Below are positions 8,126 to 14,295 of a DNA stretch of 64,000 nt, in pieces (positions within the stretch are counted from its first letter, which is position 1; the number at the start of each line of letters is the position of its first letter). A program made the translations under genes and the position numbers. The DNA comes from an uncultured Oscillospiraceae bacterium (GTDB lineage Bacteria > Bacillota > Clostridia > Oscillospirales > Oscillospiraceae). The notes beneath the pieces were generated by a model. The model saw nothing but the letters and a program-made list of their open reading frames with translations, was not told the DNA's origin and did no database searches. Location: the NCBI GenBank assembly GCA_944385365.1, contig CALWWW010000007.1:40337-104336 (forward strand), read 5' to 3'.

Positions 8126-8559
8126 GCCGGGTGGGCCGCCGGGTCCTGTCCATACTCCTTTGGACTTGGGGCGGCACGGTGTACTTTTTGATGGAGGTTG
8201 CCTGGAAGTCCGCCACCGGCCACCCGGAGCGGATCAGCTGGACCATGCTGGTGTTATCCATCCTCCTGTCCATCCCCCTGGAGCGCTTTGGCGCGGAGCT
8301 GCCCTGGGAGATGCCCTTGATGCTCCAGGCTGCCATCTGCACTGTGGCCATTACCGCCACGGAACTGGTGGCCGGGCTGATCCTCAATACCTGGCTGGGC
8401 CTGGGCGTCTGGGATTATTCCCATCTGCCCCTCAATTTTTGGGGCCAAATCTGCGCCCAGTATACCCTGCTCTGGTACATTCTGTGCCTGATCTTTATTC
8501 CTGTATTCGACTGGCTGCGCTATGCAGTCGAAGACGGCGATAAGCCGCATTATACATAA
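8122..8559 (+). CDS. CmpB-like integral membrane protein (putative ABC-transporter type IV family)
   Basis: A 145-residue membrane protein overlapping the previous stop (ATGA). Four hydrophobic segments are visible, roughly residues 8-26, 40-57, 68-88 and 108-130. The motif LNTWLGLGVWDYSHLPLNFW followed by GQICAQYTLLWY matches the CmpB/YwbE-like membrane family (PF06541), which is recurrent next to lysis genes in Clostridia prophages. It is not a transporter by itself. A role in lysis timing or superinfection exclusion is possible but unproven. Confidence 0.65.
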   Translation: MSRVGRRVLSILLWTWGGTVYFLMEVAWKSATGHPERISWTMLVLSILLSIPLERFGAELPWEMPLMLQAAICTVAITATELVAGLILNTWLGLGVWDYSHLPLNFWGQICAQYTLLWYILCLIFIPVFDWLRYAVEDGDKPHYT

Positions 8560-8572
8560 GTGAGGCGATTGC

Positions 8573-9886
8573 ATGATTACTGTTATTCCCAAGGCATCCA
8601 TCCGTAAAATCGGCCTGTATGTCAACACAGGCCGCAAGACCATGACCACGATCCAGCAGGAGACCGGCTGCACCTACATTCTAAACGGTGGCCTGTTCGA
8701 CATGTCCAAGTTTCAGGCCATCAACCATCTAACTGTGGACGGCAAGGTGTTGTCGGCCAACGGCAACCCCTACGGCTACGGCATCAAGGGGACCACGATG
8801 ATTTTTAGCTACGGCAACAATGTCAAGGCTGACAATTTCCTGGGCGCGTATCCCGTCCTGGTACGGGACGGCAAAGCCACCGGCGCGGCGGCTCCCGTGG
8901 GCCTGGAGGGATACCGGCCCCGGTCGGCGGTAGGCGTAACGGCAGACGGTGACATTGTCCTGCTTTGCGAGCAGGGCAACCGGGCCCTGGACGGCATCGC
9001 CCAGGAGCTGGTGGAGATGGGTTGTGATACGGCCATCAATCTGGACGGCGGTGGATCGGCCCAGTGTATTTTTGACGGCGAGGCCCTCAAGGCGTCCCGC
9101 ATTGTCCATAACTATCTACTGATCTGGACAGGGGAGCAGGAGGACAAGCCCACCAATGAGGAAAAGGAGAAATGCGACATGCTGAACGTGCTTTTGATCG
9201 CTGGCCATGGTGCCGGTGATCCGGGTGCCGTCTCCGGCTCCTGGAAAGAAGCCGACGAGACCCGGTCCGTGGTGTCCAACCTGGTCACGCAACTGGATGG
9301 CATCTGCAACGTGGATGTCTACCCCACCGAGCGCAACGCTTATAAGGACCTCAAGACGGGGAAGCTGGTGGTTGAATGGAGCAACTACGACTATGTGTTG
9401 GAAGTCCACTTCAACGCCTTTGACGGTGCTGCCAGCGATGGTAAGACCAAGGGTGTCGAGTGCTACGTCACCCAGGCTGAGCCTGGTACAGCTGTCGAGG
9501 AAGCCATCTGCAAAAGCATTGCCTCTTTGGGGCTGGCTAACCGGGGCGTGAAACGGTTCAACTGGGACGTCATCCGGGCGGCGCAGTTGGCCGGTGTCAG
9601 CTCTGCGCTGCTGGAGGTCTGTTTCCTGGACGATCCCGATGATATGGAGATCTACCAGGCCAATAAGGCTGCCGTGGCCACGGCCATCGCCGCTGGTATC
9701 GTCTCCGGATTTGGTATCCAGGCCCAGCCCCCTGCGCCGGAGCCGACACAGCCCTGGTATCAGGAGGCAATGGATTGGGCCAAGGCTATGGGGCTGATGG
9801 ACGGGAACCGTCCACTGGACAACGTGACCCGGGCGGAACTGGCCACAACATTGTATCGTATGTACAAGTTGCTGGGAGGTGCATGA
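8573..9886 (+). CDS. Endolysin: phosphodiester-glycosidase-like domain fused to N-acetylmuramoyl-L-alanine amidase
   Basis: A 437-residue protein. Residues about 8-185 match the NAGPA (phosphodiester glycosidase) fold: TYILNGGLFD at 34-43, YRPRSAVGV at 114-122 and AINLDGGGSAQ at 154-164. Residues 203-385 are an Amidase_3 domain: IAGHGAGDPGAVSG supplies H212, KEADETR supplies the glutamate ligand, LEVHFNAF supplies H279, and LLEVCFLDD carries E348. Residues about 394-431 (WYQEAMDWAKAMGLMDG) look like one S-layer-homology repeat, a possible wall anchor. The gene precedes the holin. The amidase should cut peptidoglycan stems. The substrate of the first domain is unknown. Confidence 0.85.
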   Translation: MITVIPKASIRKIGLYVNTGRKTMTTIQQETGCTYILNGGLFDMSKFQAINHLTVDGKVLSANGNPYGYGIKGTTMIFSYGNNVKADNFLGAYPVLVRDGKATGAAAPVGLEGYRPRSAVGVTADGDIVLLCEQGNRALDGIAQELVEMGCDTAINLDGGGSAQCIFDGEALKASRIVHNYLLIWTGEQEDKPTNEEKEKCDMLNVLLIAGHGAGDPGAVSGSWKEADETRSVVSNLVTQLDGICNVDVYPTERNAYKDLKTGKLVVEWSNYDYVLEVHFNAFDGAASDGKTKGVECYVTQAEPGTAVEEAICKSIASLGLANRGVKRFNWDVIRAAQLAGVSSALLEVCFLDDPDDMEIYQANKAAVATAIAAGIVSGFGIQAQPPAPEPTQPWYQEAMDWAKAMGLMDGNRPLDNVTRAELATTLYRMYKLLGGA

Positions 9887-9888
9887 TT

Positions 9889-10368
9889 ATGGAAAACATT
9901 AAGGCTTTTAAGGCAGCTCTGACCGCTCTCTGCGCTGCGCTGACAACGCTCTGGGGGTGGTTTGGCTGGCTGGTAGTGGCCTGGATTGCCTGCATGGCCA
10001 TCGACTATCTGACCGGCAGCGCTGCGGCACTCCGAGCAGGCAACTGGTCAAGCCATACGGCCAGAGATGGGCTGTGGCACAAGCTGGGGTCCATTGTGGC
10101 CGTCCTGGCCGCTGGTATCCTGGACTTGGTCCTTGGGCATTTGCTGGAGAATGTGCCCATATCATTGCCCTTTGAGTATACTGTGTTTCTGTGCCCCCTG
10201 GTGACTATTTGGTACTTACTCACAGAGGCCGGGTCCATTGTTGAGAATGCCGGTGCCTTGGGCGCGCCAATTCCCAGTTGGCTCATGAAGGCCATTGAGG
10301 TGTTTAAGGATAAGGTGGACGCCGAGGCAGGTGGGACCGATACCGAGCCGGACGAATTGGATAAATAA
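9889..10368 (+). CDS. Phage holin
   Basis: A 159-residue membrane protein. I choose ATG 9889 because GGAGGT at 9875-9880 is 8 bases away. ATG 9883, which overlaps the endolysin stop, is only 2 bases from that site. Hydrophobic segments lie near residues 10-42, 65-85 and 95-115, and the tail is acidic (GGTDTEPDELDK). The pattern LVVAWIACMAIDYLTGSAAA and VTIWYLLTEAGSIVENAGAL is typical of the toxin-secretion/phage-lysis holin family (PF05105). It should form membrane lesions that release the endolysin. Confidence 0.8.
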   Translation: MENIKAFKAALTALCAALTTLWGWFGWLVVAWIACMAIDYLTGSAAALRAGNWSSHTARDGLWHKLGSIVAVLAAGILDLVLGHLLENVPISLPFEYTVFLCPLVTIWYLLTEAGSIVENAGALGAPIPSWLMKAIEVFKDKVDAEAGGTDTEPDELDK

Positions 10369-10371
10369 CGC

Positions 10372-10405
10372 AACACCCCCGCCGGTTACCCGGTGGGGGT
10401 GTTTT
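10372..10405. terminator. Bidirectional intrinsic terminator after the lysis genes
   Basis: The stem AACACCCCCGCCGG / CCGGTGGGGGTGTT (one G-U pair) with a 4-base loop is followed by TTTTT on the + strand. On the - strand the same hairpin overlaps the last codons of the zinc-ribbon/AP2 gene. It separates the late operon from the converging accessory operon. Confidence 0.8.
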
Positions 10406-11129
10406 TCTGCGCCTCGATTGCCTTGGCTGCCTCCTCGATGGTATCAAAAGTGCCGATATGCTTATTTTGGTATCGAGCAACCCAGCGCGTTCCATTGCGG
10501 CTGCGGGAGACGCCGGGAACTCCGGATTGTTTAGACAGTCGTTCGGCCACCGCTTCCAGAGTGGGGGCAGGGGAGCCACGTCGTTTGTGATCGGCCAAGG
10601 CTTGCTTATAGGATTTTAGAATTTTTGCGCATTCCGTCGAGCAAGTGACGGTGGGTTCTGCGCTATAAAATACCTTTTGGCAAACCTTGCAGACCCTACG
10701 TTTTTGGGCAATCTCTTTTTTCCGGGCTGCTGCCTCCTCGCGGTGAGCCGCCATCCATGCACGGCTCTGCGTCCGGTCTATCTCCCGGACAGCATCGGGG
10801 GCGCACTGCGGGCAGTAGCGTTGGAGTCCTCCCGTGACCGTGTACTCCTTTCCGCAGATTTGGCAGATATCCGTGCTGCCAATTTGTCGAGCATTCCCGG
10901 CCTTGGCCCGGGCCTTGTACTCCCGGTTGGCTGCCTTGGCCCGTTCGGCCCGGCAGTCCGGACAGTACCAGGCCCGTGGGCCACCGGAAAAAATGGTCCC
11001 ACAGGTCCGGCAGACGCGATCTCTCAACGTTGAGGCGGCTTTTAGCTCCTTGTGACAGTTTGGACACAGAGCAGATTCTCCTGCGGCTTGCACAATCTGG
11101 CCGCAGCTCCAGCATTTGATCGTCCTCAT
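10386..11129 (-). CDS. Four zinc-ribbon motifs plus AP2-like DNA-binding domain
   Basis: A 247-residue protein in the leftward accessory operon. Cysteine pairs form four zinc-ribbon-like motifs: C6/C9-C22/C25, C40/C43-C56/C59, C89/C92-C106/C109 and C147/C150-C163/C167. A basic helix joins the last two. Residues about 203-241 (SGVPGVSRSRNGTRWVARY, then HIGTFDTIEEAAKAIE) are an AP2-like beta-sheet DNA-binding domain of the kind seen in phage HNH-AP2 homing nucleases. No HNH or other nuclease motif is visible, so it may be a DNA-binding regulator or a nuclease relic. The start overlaps the upstream gene's stop. Confidence 0.7.
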   Translation of the reverse strand: MRTIKCWSCGQIVQAAGESALCPNCHKELKAASTLRDRVCRTCGTIFSGGPRAWYCPDCRAERAKAANREYKARAKAGNARQIGSTDICQICGKEYTVTGGLQRYCPQCAPDAVREIDRTQSRAWMAAHREEAAARKKEIAQKRRVCKVCQKVFYSAEPTVTCSTECAKILKSYKQALADHKRRGSPAPTLEAVAERLSKQSGVPGVSRSRNGTRWVARYQNKHIGTFDTIEEAAKAIEAQKNTPTG

Positions 11130-11551
11130 TTTGCCAACAGATGCTCCACATAAGCACTGAGGCCCATGCCAGCTTTGCTGCTGTCCCGCTTAAGACGCTC
11201 AACCAAGCTTACGGGCAACGACAAATTGATGGTGGTCTTGCTGTCGTCCTCGACGACAGCGCCAAAGGCTGCCTCGTAGGCCTCGGCAGCCAAGTGTTCC
11301 TCTGCCCACTGTCGGGCCTCCTCATAGGAGACGGGCAGAATCTTCTCGCCACCGGCCCAGCTATTGCCGCCAACGCTGGTGGCGTACTTTGTCCGGGCAC
11401 CACCGGAACCGTGGAGGAAAAACTCCCCGGTGCGCTTGCGGTACAGGACCTCTTCAATGTAGTCAAAGTCGGTCGGCAGACCGTTTTCATAGCGGCCCAC
11501 CTCCTTAGCGGATGTGGTGTCATAGACTTTGCCGTTGATAATCTTTTTCAT
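11126..11551 (-). CDS. Ribbon-helix-helix domain protein
   Basis: A 141-residue protein from ATG 11551 (complement), with GGAGGT upstream and an ATGA overlap with the preceding gene. The C-terminal ~36 residues (TINLSLPVSLVERLKRDSSK, then LSAYVEHLLAK) form an Arc/CopG-type ribbon-helix-helix that usually binds operator DNA as a dimer. The N-terminal part (GKVYDTTSAKEVGRYENGLP, then GEFFLHGSGGARTKYA, then EEARQWAEEHL) belongs to a small phage/plasmid family of unknown function. It could autoregulate the operon whose promoter contains a 9-bp inverted repeat at 12,197-12,236. Confidence 0.65.
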   Translation of the reverse strand: MKKIINGKVYDTTSAKEVGRYENGLPTDFDYIEEVLYRKRTGEFFLHGSGGARTKYATSVGGNSWAGGEKILPVSYEEARQWAEEHLAAEAYEAAFGAVVEDDSKTTINLSLPVSLVERLKRDSSKAGMGLSAYVEHLLAK

Positions 11552-11808
11552 CAAACTTCTACCTCCCACGCGCCGCCATCGCGCTGCTCGACAATGGCGA
11601 CGATGGAGCGATAGCACTCGGCAGGATCATCTTCGCCGCCCTCCCAGGCGTCAGCGATAGGGTCGCCGCCGCGCTTGAGTTCCTCCAGCGTGGACATGAC
11701 CAGGTCGCGGTGGTTGCTGCACAGGTAGTAGACGCAGGTCTCGCCGTCCAGGACTGCCAGAACCAGGAATCCTCCGTTGGTATCAAAGCGCTCGTAATTG
11801 TACTTCAT
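11551..11808 (-). CDS. Small hypothetical protein, 85 residues
   Basis: An acidic 85-residue protein (MKYNYERFDTNGGFLVLAVL at the start, GGAWEVEV at the end) between the 115-residue gene and the ribbon-helix-helix gene. It is preceded by AGGAGGTAACACC and its TGA overlaps the next ATG, so it is in the same operon. No known motif is seen. Expression coupling and a clean ribosome site make it likely real. Confidence 0.55.
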   Translation of the reverse strand: MKYNYERFDTNGGFLVLAVLDGETCVYYLCSNHRDLVMSTLEELKRGGDPIADAWEGGEDDPAECYRSIVAIVEQRDGGAWEVEV

Positions 11809-11824
11809 GGTGTTACCTCCTAAA

Positions 11825-12172
11825 TTAAGCGTACTTGGCGCACAGGGCGTTCAGGGTTTCGCGGCTGCCAGTCCAAGCCTTGTTGTTCTTGTCCCAGTCA
11901 AGGCCGAACTCACGCATCATCTGGCGGACGGGGAAAGTGTTGCCGGTGACAGTCAGCTTGTCCATGTCGATGTTGACCAGTACGGGGTGCATCAGAGTGC
12001 CGCCGACCTGCACGTTGCGGACGATACCGGTGAACTCGCGGGCGGCCTCCTTGGCCTCGGCCCACGCCTGGCGGAGCGCCCAGGAAAAACTCTTGGGGGT
12101 GGTCCACTTCTTGGCCATGCGGAAGAACTCCCAGGCCTTTTTCATGATCTCGGAAAGATTGAACTTTTTCAT
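11825..12172 (-). CDS. First gene of prophage accessory operon, hypothetical, 115 residues
   Basis: Begins with MKKFNLSEIMKKAWEFFRMA and is preceded by ACAGGAGGTCACC. The first half is basic and helical (two KAW-F-like repeats). The second half (LVNIDMDKLTVTGNTFPVRQ, then KAWTGSRETLNALCAKY) looks like a small alpha/beta domain. Proteins with this 'SEIMKKAW' opening occur in Clostridia prophages and integrative elements without assigned function. It is directly downstream of a strong promoter, so it should be the best-expressed member of the operon. Confidence 0.55.
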   Translation of the reverse strand: MKKFNLSEIMKKAWEFFRMAKKWTTPKSFSWALRQAWAEAKEAAREFTGIVRNVQVGGTLMHPVLVNIDMDKLTVTGNTFPVRQMMREFGLDWDKNNKAWTGSRETLNALCAKYA

Positions 12173-12196
12173 TTTGGTGACCTCCTGTGTGGTGTT

Positions 12197-12240
12197 CTTT
12201 GTTGTGCCTATATAATATCATAGAGTTACAACAAAGTCAA
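12197..12240 (-). promoter_or_regulatory. Promoter with embedded 9-bp inverted repeat (candidate operator)
   Basis: On the - strand: -35 TTGACT (12,235-12,240), 17-bp spacer, -10 TATTAT (12,212-12,217). A perfect inverted repeat CTTTGTTGT / ACAACAAAG (12,197-12,205 and 12,228-12,236, 22 bases apart) brackets the -10. TTACAACAA also recurs near 12,341, further upstream. This looks like a repressor-controlled promoter for the four-gene accessory operon. Confidence 0.7.
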
Positions 12241-12281
12241 TATAAATATGCGGTTTACGCAAAATATTTTTCTAGGGGCAA

Positions 12282-12318
12282 AACAGCCCAACCGGTCAAT
12301 CGGTGGGGCTGTTGTTTT
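12282..12318. terminator. Terminator-like hairpin upstream of the accessory operon
   Basis: The stem AACAGCCC-A-ACCG / CGGT-G-GGGCTGTT with loop GTCAA ends in GTTTT on the + strand and TTTTG on the other. No + strand gene precedes it, so it may insulate the prophage end from neighbouring transcription. Confidence 0.5.
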
Positions 12319-12456
12319 AAATTTTCACTTATTTTTTCCCTTACAACAATTATCATAGATTTACCTTAATTTCAGGATAATGATAAAATAAAAGAAAAAT
12401 ACAGAATTTCGTATTTGTATTTATAATAATTTACAGTAATTTTATAAAATATAGTA
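12319..12456. other. AT-rich prophage end, no gene seen
   Basis: Strongly AT-rich sequence between the accessory promoter and the attachment core, unlike the GC-rich host DNA that begins right after it. It probably contains integrase arm-binding sites, as attachment flanks usually do, but none can be named from sequence alone. Confidence 0.4.
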
Positions 12457-12480
12457 GTTCGAATCCTTCACCCGCTGCCA
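12457..12480 (+). other. Right prophage attachment site: 3' end of a tRNA gene
   Basis: GTTCGAATC followed by a sequence ending CACCCGCTGCCA is the T-loop and acceptor 3' strand with CCA of a tRNA. The bases to its left do not pair to make a T-stem, so only the 3' fragment is present. This is what remains at one end when a phage integrates into a tRNA 3' end. The intact tRNA should be at the other prophage end, outside the window. A 3' G before CCA and a closing A1-U72 pair would fit tRNA-Trp, but the identity is unproven. Confidence 0.78.
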
Positions 12481-12515
12481 AATCCCCGACTGCAACAGCG
12501 GTCGGGGATTTTTTT
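12481..12515 (+). terminator. Terminator of the original tRNA transcript
   Basis: The stem AATCCCCGAC / GTCGGGGATT with a 10-base loop and a run of seven T follows the tRNA 3' end immediately. It would have been the host tRNA terminator before integration. Confidence 0.8.
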
Positions 12516-12577
12516 AATTTTTCTTTGCCCGTACGGTCTGCAAAACCATGGTCCGAACGGGTCCCATGGCGGCGGCC

Positions 12578-12606
12578 TTGACAGAGCGCGGTTCCTGTTG
12601 TAACGT
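12578..12606 (+). promoter_or_regulatory. Promoter of pepT
   Basis: -35 TTGACA, 17-bp spacer, -10 TAACGT, about 55 bases before the pepT start, in otherwise gene-free DNA. GGAAAGGAA near 12,640 is the likely ribosome site. Confidence 0.55.
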
Positions 12607-12659
12607 AGTTCTATCGGGCCCCAGGGTCCGGATTTTACAGGAAAGGAATCCTTTGGAAT

Positions 12660-13877
12660 ATGAGAGCATACGAACGACTGATCCGCTACGCCAAAATTTA
12701 CACCACCTCTGACCCCAAGAGCGAGACGTTCCCCTCCACGGCCCGCCAGCTGGACCTGGCCAAGCTGCTGGTGGAGGAGCTGCACCAGTTGGGCGTCGCC
12801 GACGCCCGTGTGGATGAAAACGGCTACGTCTATGGTTCCATCCCCGCCACGCCCGGCTGTGAGAACAAGCCCGCCCTGGGTCTGATTGCCCATATGGATA
12901 CGGCCCCCGATGCCCCCGGCGAGAACGTCAACCCCATTCTCCATGAGAACTACGACGGCAGCGACGTGGTCCTGGGCGGCGACACGGTGCTGACGGTGAA
13001 AAAATTCCCGTTCCTGGCCGATCTGAAAGGGGAGACCCTGATCACCGCCGACGGCACCACTCTGCTGGGCGCCGATGACAAGGCCGGCGTGGCCGAGATC
13101 ATGACGGCGGTGGAGCGGATTCTGTCCGGCAATATGGCCCATGGCAAGGTGTGCATCGGCTTCACCCCCGACGAAGAGGTGGGCCAGGGCGCGGACCGCT
13201 TCGATATTCCCGCCTTTGGCGCGGACTATGCCTATACTGTGGACGGCGGCGACGTGGGCGGCATCGAATATGAGAACTTCAACGCCTCTTCCGCCGATGT
13301 GGAGATTCACGGCTTCTCGGTCCACCCCGGCGACAGCAAGGACAAGATGATCAACGCCCTCAATGTGGCCATGGAGTTCCACGCCGCATTGCCGGCCATG
13401 GAGCGTCCGGAGCACACGGAGGGCCGGGAGGGCTTCTACCATCTGTGCCACATGAACGGCAATATCAGCGAAGCCAAGCTGGAATACATCCTGCGGGACC
13501 ACGACGCCGACAAGCAGCAGAACAAAAAGGACTATCTGCTGCTGGTGGCCAAGCGGCTCAATGACAAGTACGGCGAGGGCACCGTCACTGTGACGCTGGA
13601 GGACCAGTACCGGAACATGCTGGAGCAGATTCTGCCCCATTTCCATCTGGTGGAGACGGCCCAGGAGGCCATCCGCAGAACGGGCCTGGAGCCGGTGGCG
13701 GTTCCGGTCCGCGGCGGCACCGACGGCGCACGGCTCAGCTGGATGGGCCTGCCCTGTCCCAATCTGGGTACCGGCGGCTTCAATTACCACGGCACCGCCG
13801 AGTGCATTACTGTGGAGCGGATGGATAAGGCGACGGAGATTTTGCTCCATATCGTGGAGCTGTTCGCCGCAAAATAA
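12660..13877 (+). CDS. pepT: Peptidase T (tripeptide aminopeptidase)
   Basis: A 405-residue cytosolic zinc peptidase of family M20B, full length for PepT. It removes the N-terminal residue from tripeptides. Metal ligands and catalytic residues are visible: IAHMDTAPD with H78 and D80, LLGADDKAGVAEI with D140, FTPDEEVGQGADRFD with the catalytic and ligand glutamates E172/E173, VDGGD near 195, and the C-terminal GGFNYHG histidine. The C-terminal GGTDGARLSWMGLPCPNLG block is characteristic. It stands alone behind its own promoter, and repeat A1 begins at its stop codon. It probably digests peptides imported by the two Opp systems in this window. Confidence 0.95.
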   Translation: MRAYERLIRYAKIYTTSDPKSETFPSTARQLDLAKLLVEELHQLGVADARVDENGYVYGSIPATPGCENKPALGLIAHMDTAPDAPGENVNPILHENYDGSDVVLGGDTVLTVKKFPFLADLKGETLITADGTTLLGADDKAGVAEIMTAVERILSGNMAHGKVCIGFTPDEEVGQGADRFDIPAFGADYAYTVDGGDVGGIEYENFNASSADVEIHGFSVHPGDSKDKMINALNVAMEFHAALPAMERPEHTEGREGFYHLCHMNGNISEAKLEYILRDHDADKQQNKKDYLLLVAKRLNDKYGEGTVTVTLEDQYRNMLEQILPHFHLVETAQEAIRRTGLEPVAVPVRGGTDGARLSWMGLPCPNLGTGGFNYHGTAECITVERMDKATEILLHIVELFAAK

Positions 13878-14108
13878 AAGTTTTACTCGATTTTTTTCAA
13901 AAAATCGCGGGGTCCAGGGGCAGCGCCCCGGTCGCGCCGCGCACGGCGCGAAATACCCGCTGGCCGCAGCCAGCGAAACACCCGCCTGCCGCAGCGGGCG
14001 AAATCCCCAATCGTCCCAAAGCGCCATCCGCAGATGGCGCAATCCCCGCGGCAAAGCCGCAAGGCCGCCGTCCCCACCCCATAAAGGGTGGCGGACGGCG
14101 GCCTTTTT
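13874..14108 (+). repeat. Modular hairpin repeat A, copy 1
   Basis: Head: AAAGTTTTACTCG, then the hairpin CGATTTTTTTC-AAAAAATCG, then GGGGCAGCGCCCC. Body: three hairpin modules (GCCGCGCACGGC, GCTGGCCGCAGCCAGC, GCCTGCCGCAGCGGGC) each followed by an AAAYWCCC-type linker, a spacer CGTCCCAAA, and two more hairpins (GCCATCCGCAGATGGC, GCGGCAAAGCCGC). Tail: a long GGCCGCCGTCC / GGACGGCGGCC hairpin ending in TTTTT. The same layout recurs at 40,652, 41,195 (reversed) and 63,623. It starts at the pepT stop codon and could act as its terminator. Confidence 0.9.
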
Positions 14109-14120
14109 GATTGCAGAACG

Positions 14121-14156
14121 AAAAAAGCCCGGAGCCGATTGGCTCCGGGCTTTTTT
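14121..14156. terminator. Bidirectional terminator between pepT and the opp operon
   Basis: AAAAAA-GCCCGGAGCC / GGCTCCGGGC-TTTTTT with a GATT loop works on both strands. It follows repeat A1 on the + strand and the oppA-like gene on the - strand. Confidence 0.85.
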
Positions 14157-14173
14157 GCATTGCAAAAAACTGA

Positions 14174-14279
14174 TGTACCATTTTCTCGCCCCTGCGGGGC
14201 AACCGAAAATGATGTACAAAACTTCATGCGCGTTCCAGGTTTACTTTAATTGTGGTGCGCTGAAAGCGCATGAAGTTTT
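14174..14279. repeat. Two nested inverted repeats downstream of oppA
   Basis: Outer arms AAAACTTCATGCGC (14,218-14,231) and GCGCATGAAGTTTT (14,266-14,279) are a perfect 14-bp inverted repeat. Just left of them, arms TGTACCATTTTC and GAAAATGATGTACA enclose a GCCCC-TGC-GGGGC hairpin. They lie in the oppA 3' region and may stabilise or end the leftward transcript. Confidence 0.6.
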
Positions 14280-14295
14280 AAGGGGTTACTTCCAA

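Noticed and set aside
13874-14108. CRISPR-like array
   Set aside because: The hairpins in repeat A recur with short linkers, but the units are not identical, there are no unique spacers of constant length, and no cas genes are present.
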